Shown: positions 1-7,468 of the stretch, one piece after another
Layout: every line of letters starts with the position of its first letter
Numbering within the stretch: the first letter of the stretch is position 1
Source of the DNA: UBA1206 sp045600105
GTDB lineage: Bacteria; Bacillota; Clostridia; Oscillospirales; CAG-382
Assembly: GCA_045600105.1 (NCBI GenBank)
Contig: JAZRXG010000020.1
Location: forward strand, 1-64,000
DNA length: 64,000 nt
Reading direction: 5' to 3'
Notes under the pieces: model-generated
Database searches by the model: none
Told to the model about the DNA's origin: nothing
Seen by the model: the letters and a program-made list of their open reading frames with translations, nothing else
Program-made: the position numbers and the translations under genes

Positions 1-250
1 CAGACCGAAGACAAACTCGTTTCTTGCGCCATTGAAATGCAAATAGAATAGAGAAAAAGAGTAAAAGTGTACTTTTATCCGGGTGGATGAGAGTACACTT
101 TTATAATAGGAATACTTGATTTTATTAGAAATTTCAATGGCTTCGACGCAAAACTCGACTGCCGTAGTTATCTACGCCGACGCTCGTTTTCCGCCGAAAC
201 CAACTTCGTTTGTCTCAGTCTGCTCAGATTGCAGACTTTGTCTGCAATCT
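1..250. repeat. 250-bp non-coding element, copy 1 (inverted relative to copy 2)
   Basis: The reverse complement of this segment matches 5311-5561 over nearly its whole length with scattered differences. It carries a central inverted repeat (AAAAGTGTACT against AGTACACTTTT, about 65-115) and a terminal hairpin (ATTGCAGAC/GTCTGCAAT near 229-249). It starts at the first base of the window, so an extension to the left cannot be excluded. It has no coding capacity, and size and structure suggest a MITE-like element. As with copy 2, a terminator hairpin lies directly against its end. Confidence 0.85.
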
Positions 251-252
251 CA

Positions 253-290
253 CACCTCACGGATATCTCCATGAGGTGATTTTGTTTTTA
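253..290 (+). terminator. Rho-independent terminator
   Basis: A stem CACCTCA/TGAGGTG (253-259 with 272-278) is followed by a T-rich tract. It directly abuts the end of the repeat element and would end transcription entering from the left of the window. Confidence 0.6.
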
Positions 291-331
291 ATGATCCCCA
301 TGCGGAAATCCACATCAAAGGACGTTTTTTT

Positions 332-571
332 ATGTTGCCGAAAGAAGACTATGCGAAATCAATAAAAGCGCTCAATTCCGTTCCCGCGTTCAACGTCAGC
401 CAGCCGATAAAGGCAAGGGTCCTGTATTATTCCGTGAATGTAAAAGACGTGAATTACAACAGTCTGACGACCAAGCAGCACAGTCACTTTTTTTATGAGA
501 TGCACATTCCCGTCGATACCGACGCGAGTCGGCGTTTTACACCACGAAGCCCGAGCTTGAATACTGGATAA
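332..571 (+). pseudogene. Truncated AraC-type regulator, N-terminal cupin fragment
   Basis: The 79-residue frame contains a segment resembling the N-terminal sugar-binding cupin of AraC-family regulators: an arm, then a His-rich stretch (KQHSHFFYEMHIPVD, about residues 48-62). The helix-turn-helix half is absent and the reading frame becomes nonsensical after about residue 62. A +2 frame in the same region still reads plausible protein sequence (YTTKPELEYWIKGR), which suggests a frameshift followed by truncation. No clear ribosome binding site was seen. A short independent protein is possible, but a decayed gene is more likely. Confidence 0.45.
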
Positions 572-586
572 AAGGCAGAATAAAAA

Positions 587-623
587 AAGAAGGATTTCCG
601 CGATTTTCGCGGAAATCCTTCTT
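587..623 (-). terminator. Terminator of the cyclophilin gene
   Basis: A perfect 17-bp stem with a TTT loop lies downstream of the minus-strand gene ending at 658. Its A-run at 582-588 becomes a U-tract on the minus strand, so it works for that gene. The plus-strand side has only a weak T-tract. Confidence 0.85.
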
Positions 624-657
624 CCTTAATTTGACATTTTCAATTTGAAATTTTCAA

Positions 658-1356
658 TTATTTTATCATTTCGGGTTCGGGATATTCAACGCCCTTGGTG
701 TCGACCACCATCTTGGTGATGACAAGGTTGGTGTTGAGCTTGCCGGACTGTTTGTTGTAATACTTTATCTTCTCGATCTCGCGGCAGACGTCCATGCCGT
801 CGATTATCTTGCCGAAAGCGGCGTAGGAGCCGTCGAGCCAATCGGCTTCTCCGAGCATGAGGAAGAACTGGCAGCCCGCGGAATCGTAAGGTGTCGCGCG
901 TGCCATCGAAATGACGCCGCCGGTGTGCTTGAGCGTGTTGATGTAACCGTTCGCCGCAAATTCGCCTTTGATGGAATATCCCGGGTCACCGCCGCCCGTA
1001 CCGGTGGGGTCACCGCCCTGGATCACGAATCCCGGGAGCATACGGTGGATGGTGTTGTTGTCATAAAATCCCTTTTTGACAAGATAAATGAAGTTGTTCA
1101 CGGTGTTGGGCGCGATGTTCGGATAAAGTTCAACGGCGATGGTGCCGTAGTCCTTCACGGACATGACCACAACGGGGTTTGACGTTTCGTACTGAGGCAT
1201 CGGTAATTCATTCCCTTCTACGTTATCGATAAATGAGCCCTGAGCTTGTGATTCTTCCTTTGAGGATGTCGTGCTCGTTTCGGTTTCCTTTTCATCGCAG
1301 GAAATGAACGACAGGCATACGACCAGGCAAAGGAAGAGCAAAATTATTTTTTTCAT
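658..1356 (-). CDS. Cyclophilin-type peptidyl-prolyl isomerase lipoprotein
   Basis: This 232-residue protein catalyses cis-trans isomerisation of Xaa-Pro bonds and probably helps fold secreted proteins outside the membrane. It starts with a lipoprotein signal (MKKIILLFLCLVV then LSFISC with the lipid-accepting Cys near residue 21), followed by a low-complexity Ser/Glu linker. The cyclophilin domain begins near residue 80 and shows the typical IHRMLPGFVIQGGDPTGTG and GCQFFLM segments. I chose the ATG at 1356 rather than an upstream start because GGAGGAGAA precedes it and the signal peptide begins there. It is monocistronic, with its own promoter and terminator. Confidence 0.93.
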   Translation of the reverse strand: MKKIILLFLCLVVCLSFISCDEKETETSTTSSKEESQAQGSFIDNVEGNELPMPQYETSNPVVVMSVKDYGTIAVELYPNIAPNTVNNFIYLVKKGFYDNNTIHRMLPGFVIQGGDPTGTGGGDPGYSIKGEFAANGYINTLKHTGGVISMARATPYDSAGCQFFLMLGEADWLDGSYAAFGKIIDGMDVCREIEKIKYYNKQSGKLNTNLVITKMVVDTKGVEYPEPEMIK

Positions 1357-1382
1357 GCTTTTCTCCTCCGTTATTTTGTTAA

Positions 1383-1411
1383 ATGATACCACTTTTTCAT
1401 CCTTCTGTCAA
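1383..1411 (-). promoter_or_regulatory. SigA-type promoter for the cyclophilin gene
   Basis: On the minus strand, TTGACA (1406-1411) and TATCAT (1383-1388) are separated by 17 bases, about 27 bases before the chosen start codon. Confidence 0.75.
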
Positions 1412-1466
1412 CCGTCAAAAAGAAAAAACGAAACGGTTATTTTTTGAAGATATTTTGAAAAAAATG

Positions 1467-1495
1467 TTTACAAAACGGATTTTGTGTGATATACT
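1467..1495 (+). promoter_or_regulatory. SigA-type promoter for the zinc-ribbon gene
   Basis: TTTACA (1467-1472) and TATACT (1490-1495) are separated by exactly 17 bases. The promoter is followed by AGGAGGT about 10 bases before the ATG at 1530. Confidence 0.8.
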
Positions 1496-1529
1496 TAACA
1501 CAGTATCAAATATTTAGGAGGTAACCATT

Positions 1530-2084
1530 ATGTTCTGTCCCGCATGCGGCGCTCAGCTTCCCGACGGCGCTCAATTCTGCAGCAAATGCGGCGCTTCCAT
1601 CGGCGGAGCCGCTCCTCAGAAAATGCCCCGCGCAAAGAAGCCCTTCGCTCTTCCCACCGAAGGCGAAAAATTCAAACTCATTTTCAATCTCGTAGCTGCC
1701 CTCTTCATCTTCTTTCCCTGGATCAGAGGTGAAGGCTCTCAGAGCGGCATAAGCTTTATCAGCGGTCTTGTTTTCGACGTAAACGCTCTTTACGGCATCT
1801 GCAAGATCCTTCTCATCCTCGGTCTCATTGCTTTCGGCGCATATGTCGCAGCAAGCTACATCGATTTTTCCAAGTTCGGCATGGAATCCGCTCTTGTCAA
1901 GACTCTCGGTCTTCTCGGATTCTACGGCGCTTACGCTCTTTCCATCCTCTTCTCCCTCATCGGAGCTTTTGTTAAGGATTACGGCTTCTATGACGCAACC
2001 ACGCTCAACACCGTTTGGTACTTCGTGCTCGTCATCGTCGTTGTCGGCGCTCTTATCAACTTCGTTCCCAAGAAAAGCAAATAA
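1530..2084 (+). CDS. Zinc-ribbon multi-pass membrane protein
   Basis: The 184-residue product opens with a short zinc ribbon of the zinc-ribbon_2 type (Cys3, Cys6, Cys17, Cys20 in CPAC and CSKC). About four hydrophobic segments follow between residues 48 and 180, so it should sit in the membrane with the ribbon in the cytoplasm. Such proteins are widespread in Clostridia, and their role is unknown. A strong ribosome binding site, a clear promoter and a following terminator show a single-gene unit. No catalytic motif was recognised. Confidence 0.85.
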   Translation: MFCPACGAQLPDGAQFCSKCGASIGGAAPQKMPRAKKPFALPTEGEKFKLIFNLVAALFIFFPWIRGEGSQSGISFISGLVFDVNALYGICKILLILGLIAFGAYVAASYIDFSKFGMESALVKTLGLLGFYGAYALSILFSLIGAFVKDYGFYDATTLNTVWYFVLVIVVVGALINFVPKKSK

Positions 2085-2104
2085 CTGAATATTCTTTGCG
2101 TTTC

Positions 2105-2135
2105 AAGTGCCGTCATCTGACGGCACTTTTATTTT
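2105..2135 (+). terminator. Rho-independent terminator
   Basis: A perfect 11-bp stem (AAGTGCCGTCA/TGACGGCACTT) with a two-base loop is followed by TTTATTTT. It ends the zinc-ribbon transcript. Confidence 0.9.
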
Positions 2136-2146
2136 GCAAAAAATCG

Positions 2147-2175
2147 TTGAAATAGACGACGTTTTGTGATAAAAT
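2147..2175 (+). promoter_or_regulatory. SigA-type promoter for ygiQ
   Basis: TTGAAA (2147-2152) and TAAAAT (2170-2175) are separated by 17 bases and lie 20 bases before the ATG at 2196. Confidence 0.75.
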
Positions 2176-2195
2176 ATGTTTTTGGGTGAATATAA

Positions 2196-4115
2196 ATGAG
2201 TTTTTTACCGATAAATAAAAATGATATGATCGAAAGAGGCTGGGACGAATGTGATTTTATCGTCGTCACCGGCGACGCTTACGTCGATCATCCGTCGTTC
2301 GGGACTTCCGTAATCTCACGCGTGCTCGAAGCAGAGGGATACAGAATAGGAATAATCGCGCAGCCCGACTGGAAGGACACGTCCGACTTCACGCGGCTCG
2401 GCAAGCCGAGGCTCGGTTTCCTCGTGAACAGCGGCAACGTCGATTCGATGGTGGCGCACTACACCGCCGCCAAAAAGCCGAGATCGACCGACTACTACTC
2501 CCCCGGGAGCAAGGCGGGACTCCGCCCCGACAGAGCAGTCATCGTCTACTGCAACCGCATCCGCGAGGCTTACGGCGATATTGCCGTCGTCATCGGCGGC
2601 GTTGAGGCGTCAACGAGACGGTTCGCGCACTACGATTACTGGACCGACAAGGTCAGACGCTCGATACTCGTCGACTCGGGCGCGGACCTGCTCTCTTACG
2701 GAATGGGCGAAGCGTCGCTCAAAAGGATAGCGTTCCTGCTTGACAAGGGCGTTCCCGTCCGCAAGCTACACGACGTCAGAGGCACCTGCTATATGACCGA
2801 CGACGAAAACGACGTGCATTTCGAGACCGCGTCCATCGGCGACTACGACGTGCTCAAGACCGACAAGGTCGAATACGCCAAAGCTTTTGCCATACAGTAC
2901 GAAAATCAGGACCCGATATACGGAAAGGCTCTCGTCGAGAAATACGGCAGCCGTTTCGTGATACAGAACCCGCCGATGCCTCCGCTCACGAGGAATCAGC
3001 TCGACGGCGTCTATTCCCTGCCGTACGAACGCGGCTGGCACCCCGTTTACGCCCCGATGGGCGGCGTGCCCGCGATAGACGAAGTAAAATTTTCGATAAC
3101 GCACTGCAGAGGCTGCTTCGGCGGCTGCAATTTCTGCTCCATCACGTTCCATCAGGGACGTATGGTCACGTCGAGAAGCATCGCTTCCGTGGTCGAGGAG
3201 GCGAAGATCATCGCGGCGCTTCCCGATTTCAAGGGATACATACACGACGTGGGCGGTCCCACCGCCAACTTCCGCCATCCTTCGTGCGAAAAGCAGAAGA
3301 CTCAGGGAATGTGCAGGAACAGACGCTGCCTCTTCCCCAAACCCTGCCCCAATCTCAACGCCGACCACAGTGAATACGTCGAGCTGCTCGAGCAGGTCGA
3401 AAAGATACCGGGCGTCAAAAAGGTCTTTATCCGTTCGGGCATAAGATACGACTACATGGCGTGCGACAAGAACAACAAATTCTTCCGCCACCTCGTCGAA
3501 AACAACGTCAGCGGTCAGCTCAAGGTCGCTCCCGAGCATATCTGCGACAACGTGCTCTGCCACATGGGCAAGCCCGGCAAAGACGAATACGACAAATTCA
3601 TGGCGAAATATTACGAATACAGCAGGCAATGCGGCAAGGAACAGTATCTCGTGCCGTACCTCATGTCGTCGCATCCGGGCTCGACGCTCGACGACGCGAT
3701 AGAGCTTGCGCTGTATCTTAAAAAGAACAAGATAAATCCCGAGCAGGTGCAGGACTTTTATCCCACGCCGGGAACAGCGTCGACGTGTATGTACCACACG
3801 GGGATCGATCCGTTCACGATGAAGAGCGTGTACGTCGCCAAAGACTACGCGTCGAAGCAGGCTCAGCGTGCGCTCCTTCAGTTCTACCGCCGCGAAAATC
3901 AGCCGCTCATCCGCAGGGTGCTGCAATCGCACGGCAGAGGCGACCTCATCGGCTACGGCGACAACTGCCTCGTGCCGCCCGCCGAAAGGAAGAACGCGCA
4001 AAGTACCGCGAAAAAGCAGGGCAAAGCCGAACGCGGAAGCGGCTCCGCGAAAAAGCCCAAAGCCGCGGACGCAATGAAAAGCGGCAGAAAAAGATTTGAA
4101 AACAAGCGCAAATGA
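2196..4115 (+). CDS. ygiQ: YgiQ family radical SAM protein
   Basis: This 639-residue protein belongs to the YgiQ (UPF0313) family of radical SAM enzymes, whose reaction is not established. The N-terminal domain (about 1-290) precedes the radical SAM core, where CFGGCNFC supplies Cys307, Cys311 and Cys314 for the [4Fe-4S] cluster. Further Cys-rich loops (CEKQ, CRNRRCLFPKPC) at about 365-390 are typical of the family. The last 45 residues are Lys/Arg-rich and probably disordered. It stands alone between its own promoter and terminator. The family assignment is firm and the function is open. Confidence 0.95.
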   Translation: MSFLPINKNDMIERGWDECDFIVVTGDAYVDHPSFGTSVISRVLEAEGYRIGIIAQPDWKDTSDFTRLGKPRLGFLVNSGNVDSMVAHYTAAKKPRSTDYYSPGSKAGLRPDRAVIVYCNRIREAYGDIAVVIGGVEASTRRFAHYDYWTDKVRRSILVDSGADLLSYGMGEASLKRIAFLLDKGVPVRKLHDVRGTCYMTDDENDVHFETASIGDYDVLKTDKVEYAKAFAIQYENQDPIYGKALVEKYGSRFVIQNPPMPPLTRNQLDGVYSLPYERGWHPVYAPMGGVPAIDEVKFSITHCRGCFGGCNFCSITFHQGRMVTSRSIASVVEEAKIIAALPDFKGYIHDVGGPTANFRHPSCEKQKTQGMCRNRRCLFPKPCPNLNADHSEYVELLEQVEKIPGVKKVFIRSGIRYDYMACDKNNKFFRHLVENNVSGQLKVAPEHICDNVLCHMGKPGKDEYDKFMAKYYEYSRQCGKEQYLVPYLMSSHPGSTLDDAIELALYLKKNKINPEQVQDFYPTPGTASTCMYHTGIDPFTMKSVYVAKDYASKQAQRALLQFYRRENQPLIRRVLQSHGRGDLIGYGDNCLVPPAERKNAQSTAKKQGKAERGSGSAKKPKAADAMKSGRKRFENKRK

Positions 4116-4168
4116 CGTTTCCGTAAATTCAAACGCATAATTCCGTCTTATCGTCACAAATTATTATA

Positions 4169-4206
4169 GCGACGCGGCGTGCGCGGCACGCCGCGCCGCT
4201 TTTTTT
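4169..4206 (+). terminator. Rho-independent terminator after ygiQ
   Basis: A very GC-rich 14-base stem (4169-4182 with 4186-4199, one mismatch) is followed by seven T. Confidence 0.85.
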
Positions 4207-4245
4207 GACAACGTGTCATTTAACGAGAAACGAGGCAGACGGAAT

Positions 4246-5283
4246 ATGAAATTCAGAACAAAACTGCTTTCCTTCGTCACCCTGCTTGCGATCCTTACTT
4301 CTCTCTGCGTCTGCTTCCCCTACGGAGTGCTCGGAGCGGAGACGGAAGAGGCCGTATCAAGGGTGAAGCTGATACCGGGCGGAAAGCCGTTCGGCATTAA
4401 ATTCTTCATGAAAGGCGTGGTCGTCATCGGCGTGACGGATATCGAGACCTATGACGGGCTTGCGTCGCCGGCAAAGGACGCCGGAATAAAAAAAGGCGAT
4501 TTCATCACGCACGTCAACGGAGCCGAGGTGACCGACAGCGACGCGCTCTCTTCTCTCATTGACAAAACGAAAGGCGAAAAAACGGTCTTCACGGTAAAAA
4601 GAGGCAGCGATGAACGTGATTTTGACGTATATCCGAGACGCTCGTCATCCGACGGGCTTTACAAGGCGGGGCTCTGGGTGCGCGACTCGACCGCGGGCAT
4701 CGGCACGATGACCTACGTCAACGCCGAAACGTCTTCCTTCGGCGGGCTCGGTCACGGAGTGTGCGACTCGGAAACCGGCAAGGTCATCCCGATGCGGAAC
4801 GGCGTCGTCACGTCCGTGACGGTGACCGGTTCCGTCAAGGGGCTGCCGAACGAGCCCGGCGAGCTGCGCGGCGAGTTTTCCGCCTTCAAAGCCGGAGTGA
4901 TCGAAAAAAACACCGAATGCGGCGTTTTCGGACGACTTGACGACGTTTCGGCTTTCACATCGGAGCCGATGGAAATATGCTTCGCGTCGGAACTGAAAAC
5001 CGGCAAAGCGTATATGCTGACGACTGTCTCGGGCGATGTGCCGTCGATATACGAAATAAACATCACGAAGATAAACAAAAACGGCGGGAAGACCAAAAAT
5101 TTCACCATCGAGGTCACCGACAGAACGCTGCTTGAAAAGACGGGCGGCATCGTGCAGGGGATGTCGGGCTCTCCCGTCATCCAGAACGGCAGGCTTTGCG
5201 GCGCCGTGACCCACGTCATGATAAACGACCCGACACGCGGCTACGGCATATTCATCGAGAATATGCTCGAAGCAGCGAAATAG
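4246..5283 (+). CDS. spoIVB: SpoIVB peptidase (stage IV sporulation protein B)
   Basis: SpoIVB is a serine peptidase (family S55) made in the forespore. It crosses the inner forespore membrane and triggers processing of pro-SigmaK in the mother cell. The 345-residue product has an N-terminal membrane or signal segment (about 8-30), a PDZ domain (about 50-130; AGIKKGDFITHVNG) and the peptidase domain. That domain shows GLGHG with His170 and GMSGSP with the likely nucleophile Ser309, followed by the family's AVTHVMINDP segment. The ATG at 4246 is preferred over an upstream in-frame ATG at 4213 because the signal sequence starts there. No SigF/SigG promoter could be assigned with confidence. Its presence indicates an endospore former. 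Confidence 0.95.
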   Translation: MKFRTKLLSFVTLLAILTSLCVCFPYGVLGAETEEAVSRVKLIPGGKPFGIKFFMKGVVVIGVTDIETYDGLASPAKDAGIKKGDFITHVNGAEVTDSDALSSLIDKTKGEKTVFTVKRGSDERDFDVYPRRSSSDGLYKAGLWVRDSTAGIGTMTYVNAETSSFGGLGHGVCDSETGKVIPMRNGVVTSVTVTGSVKGLPNEPGELRGEFSAFKAGVIEKNTECGVFGRLDDVSAFTSEPMEICFASELKTGKAYMLTTVSGDVPSIYEINITKINKNGGKTKNFTIEVTDRTLLEKTGGIVQGMSGSPVIQNGRLCGAVTHVMINDPTRGYGIFIENMLEAAK

Positions 5284-5287
5284 AAAA

Positions 5288-5310
5288 AATCGGCTGGTTT
5301 TCAGCCGATT
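5288..5310 (+). repeat. 23-bp direct repeat, left copy; spoIVB terminator hairpin lacking its T-tract
   Basis: The same 23 bases (AATCGGCTGG, then TTTTCAGCCGATT) occur at 5562-5584. This copy follows the spoIVB stop after an A-run, but the repeat element follows it where a T-tract would be expected. The pattern suggests an insertion that duplicated the terminator stem. Confidence 0.85.
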
Positions 5311-5561
5311 CAAATTGCAGACAAAGTCTGCAATTTGAGCAGGCTGAGACAAACGATGTTGATTTCGGCGAAAAGCGAGCGTCGCCGTAGATAACTACGG
5401 CAGTCGAGTTTTTCGTCGAAGCCATTGAAATTTCTAATTAAATCAAGTATTCCTATTATAAAAGTGTACTCTCATCCACCCGGATAAAAGTACACTTTTA
5501 CTCTTTTTCTCTATTCTATTTGCATTTCAATGGCGTAAGAAACGAGTTTATCTTCGGTCTG
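5311..5561. repeat. 250-bp non-coding element, copy 2
   Basis: This segment is the inverted partner of positions 1-250. It begins with a perfect 12-bp hairpin (CAAATTGCAGAC AAA GTCTGCAATTTG, 5311-5337) and carries a central inverted repeat (AAAGTGTACT ... AGTACACTTT). It is flanked by identical 23-bp direct repeats. No open reading frame of note is present. It fits a small non-autonomous mobile element, but no terminal inverted repeats joining the two ends were established. Confidence 0.85.
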
Positions 5562-5590
5562 AATCGGCTGGTTTTCAGCCGATTTTTTCT
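5562..5590 (+). terminator. Terminator hairpin with T-tract; right copy of the 23-bp direct repeat
   Basis: The stem AATCGGCTG/CAGCCGATT is followed by TTTTTT. This is probably the original spoIVB terminator, now 250 bp away from the gene because of the intervening element. The rest of the gap, 5591-5642, shows nothing recognisable. Confidence 0.8.
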
Positions 5591-5642
5591 ATGTCAAATT
5601 GCAAATTGAAAATGACAAATCAAGGATTTTATTCTTGAAAAC

Positions 5643-5969
5643 CTATTTTTTATCAGTCATTGTAAAAGAATAAATTGTTTCGGTTTCCCGAAAGATCATA
5701 TTTCTCAGTTCCTCCGGTAATTCACGAAGTTCCCTTATAAGTTTCTTTTCTTCGGCAGAATACATATTGTTTTTAAGTCCGAGAGCATCGTCAAGCGATA
5801 AACCGTATAAACGGAATAACACAGCAAGTGTTTTTATATCAGGCTCTGTCATATCGTTTTCGTACCGTGACAGCGATTTATTGTTTATTCCCGTTTTTTT
5901 CATAATATCAATCTGAGAAAGGTCTAAATCCTCTCTGGTATCTTTCAAGAGTTTTGCAATGATTTCCAT
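5643..5969 (-). CDS. XRE-family helix-turn-helix regulator
   Basis: The 108-residue protein has a Cro/CI-type DNA-binding domain at about residues 5-60. It contains LSQIDIMKKTGINNKSLSRY for the helix-turn-helix and EPDIKTLAVLFRLYGLSLD for the closing helices. A short charged helical tail follows (about 70-95). It is probably a cytoplasmic repressor. It faces away from the small membrane-protein genes at 6160 and 6285, and the gap holds a strong promoter with a palindrome in its spacer, so it may regulate those genes and itself. Its sequence is more AT-rich than most neighbours. Confidence 0.85.
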   Translation of the reverse strand: MEIIAKLLKDTREDLDLSQIDIMKKTGINNKSLSRYENDMTEPDIKTLAVLFRLYGLSLDDALGLKNNMYSAEEKKLIRELRELPEELRNMIFRETETIYSFTMTDKK

Positions 5970-6061
5970 AATTTCCCCTTTTTTTCAATGTTGCACGCAT
6001 CAATCTGTTTCTTATTATTTGATATATCATAAAAAATTATCTCACAAATTAAGAAAAACTA

Positions 6062-6090
6062 TTGACAAATCTCTTATATTGAGATATAAT
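6062..6090 (+). promoter_or_regulatory. Consensus SigA promoter with palindromic spacer
   Basis: A perfect TTGACA (6062-6067) and a perfect TATAAT (6085-6090) are separated by 17 bases. The spacer contains ATCTC-TTATATT-GAGAT, an inverted repeat well placed to be an operator for the divergent XRE regulator. It drives the genes at 6160 and 6285. Confidence 0.8.
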
Positions 6091-6159
6091 GTCAAACAAG
6101 CAAGATATTTCTAATAATATTAGAATTTATGCCGTAAAAAAACAAAAGTGGGTTTCAAA

Positions 6160-6249
6160 ATGAAATATAAAACAATATATTTGGCATTTATTGTCATCGG
6201 TTTCGGCATAGCTGTTCTTTCCGTTATTCTGGCGAGAACAAAGCAATAA
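6160..6249 (+). CDS. 29-residue single-span membrane peptide
   Basis: An ATG frame encodes MKYKTIYLAFIVIGFG followed by IAVLSVILARTKQ, which is one hydrophobic span with basic ends. It begins 70 bases after a consensus promoter and ends 35 bases before the next gene, so it would be co-transcribed with it. The ribosome binding site is weak (GTGGG). It is below the length at which chance can be ruled out. Confidence 0.4.
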   Translation: MKYKTIYLAFIVIGFGIAVLSVILARTKQ

Positions 6250-6284
6250 AAAACTATGCAAATCATTCAGAAAGGAGCAAAACA

Positions 6285-6566
6285 ATGAAAGGAAAAGCAA
6301 TAGCGGGACTCGTTCTCGGGATCGTAGCCATCGTTTTCAGCTTCCTCGGCACATTTTTCTCCATCCTCGCTCTCCCCATGGCCATTGTTGGTTTGGTTCT
6401 CAGCGTTATGGGACGTAAAGCCCTCCTCGCTGCCGGACAGCCCGCTGGCATCGGCACTGCCGGATTGGTCCTCGGCATCATCGCCGTTGTGCTTTCCGCT
6501 ATCTTCTTCTTCACCTGCGGAATCTGCGTTCTTTGCGTTGCCGCTGAAGTAAATTCTCTGCTGTAA
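6285..6566 (+). CDS. Small DUF4190-like membrane protein
   Basis: This 93-residue protein consists of two similar Gly/Ala-rich hydrophobic pairs (AGLVLGIVAIVFSFLG and AGLVLGIIAVVLSAIFF), the pattern of DUF4190-type proteins. It should be an integral membrane protein of unknown role. AGAAAGGAG precedes the ATG by about 7 bases. It probably shares the 6062 promoter, which may be controlled by the divergent XRE protein, and a terminator follows. Confidence 0.8.
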   Translation: MKGKAIAGLVLGIVAIVFSFLGTFFSILALPMAIVGLVLSVMGRKALLAAGQPAGIGTAGLVLGIIAVVLSAIFFFTCGICVLCVAAEVNSLL

Positions 6567-6573
6567 AAAAAAA

Positions 6574-6620
6574 CGGCAGTTCATACAATTTTATTGTATC
6601 GGGCTGCCGATTTTTTTTTT
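6574..6620 (+). terminator. Rho-independent terminator
   Basis: A two-part stem (CGGCAG/CTGCCG enclosing ATACAAT/ATTGTAT) is followed by ten T. It lies immediately before the lgt ribosome binding site. Confidence 0.85.
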
Positions 6621-6632
6621 GGAGGTCAAAAT

Positions 6633-7400
6633 ATGGATATAACCATTTTCGGAAAGACCATACCTTTCTATGGTCTGCTTTTATATATCGGAGTCTTGTT
6701 CGCCGTCGCGGTCGCGATAGTTCTGTGCCTGAAACGAAAATTCCCGGTGTGGGATTTCGTCGGAGCGGGTGCCTATGCGATGATAGGCGGCATGATCGGT
6801 TCAAAGCTTCTTTTTCTTGCGGTCTCGTGGAAACAGCTCGTCGAGCTTCATATAACGCTTGAAGGGATCGTAAAAGGCGGTTTTGTTTTTTACGGCGGAT
6901 TGCTCGGAGGTTTTCTCGGAGTCGTCATATATGCAAAGCAGTTCAAAATGCCGCTTCTTGACTTTTTGGATCTGTTTGCCGTACCCCTGCCGTTGGGACA
7001 CGCTTTCGGACGCATCGGCTGCTTTTTCGGAGGATGCTGCTACGGTATGCCGTACAACGGACCGCTGCACAGAGTATATCACACGTCATCAAACTACAAT
7101 ACACCGCTCGAAACCCCTCTGTTCCCTATCCAGATAATCTGCGCGATCGGGCTCGCGCTGCTGTTCGCGGCGCTGCTCATCGTCTTCCTTCGTTCCAAAA
7201 AGGTCGGGACCGCGTTTTATTCGTACGCGATCGCTTACCCCGTGATGCGGTTCACGGCGGAATTTTTCCGCGGTGACACGGAACGCGGGATTTACCTCAA
7301 GCTTTCGCTCGCGCAATGGGTGTCGCTGGCAATACTCGCTTCGCTGCTCATATATTATATCGTTAAAAAGCGCAAAACCGAAAGCGCCGTGAGCGCCTGA
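6633..7400 (+). CDS. lgt: Prolipoprotein diacylglyceryl transferase
   Basis: Lgt transfers diacylglycerol from phosphatidylglycerol to the lipobox Cys of pre-lipoproteins at the outer face of the membrane, and this window encodes several such substrates. The 255-residue protein has about seven membrane spans. It carries the signature HAFGRIGCFFGGCCYG near residues 125-140, the form common in Clostridia and more distant from the enterobacterial version. The ATG at 6633 follows GGAGGTCAAAAT; the frame extends upstream to 6594 but lacks such a site there. It is probably transcribed alone, since a strong terminator precedes it. Confidence 0.9.
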   Translation: MDITIFGKTIPFYGLLLYIGVLFAVAVAIVLCLKRKFPVWDFVGAGAYAMIGGMIGSKLLFLAVSWKQLVELHITLEGIVKGGFVFYGGLLGGFLGVVIYAKQFKMPLLDFLDLFAVPLPLGHAFGRIGCFFGGCCYGMPYNGPLHRVYHTSSNYNTPLETPLFPIQIICAIGLALLFAALLIVFLRSKKVGTAFYSYAIAYPVMRFTAEFFRGDTERGIYLKLSLAQWVSLAILASLLIYYIVKKRKTESAVSA

Positions 7401-7423
7401 AACCGTTCTTCCGTGATCAACAC

Positions 7424-7458
7424 CAAAAACGGCAGCCGTATGGCTGCCGTTTTTTGCG
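7424..7458. terminator. Bidirectional terminator between lgt and typA
   Basis: The stem ACGGCAGCC/GGCTGCCGT has an A-run on its left and a T-run on its right. It can stop both convergent transcripts. Confidence 0.85.
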
Positions 7459-7468
7459 TGTTATTTAC

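Noticed and set aside
2766..4157. 463-codon minus-strand frame opposite ygiQ
   Set aside because: YgiQ is complete and conserved on the plus strand. The antisense frame runs past its end into the non-coding gap without a ribosome binding site.
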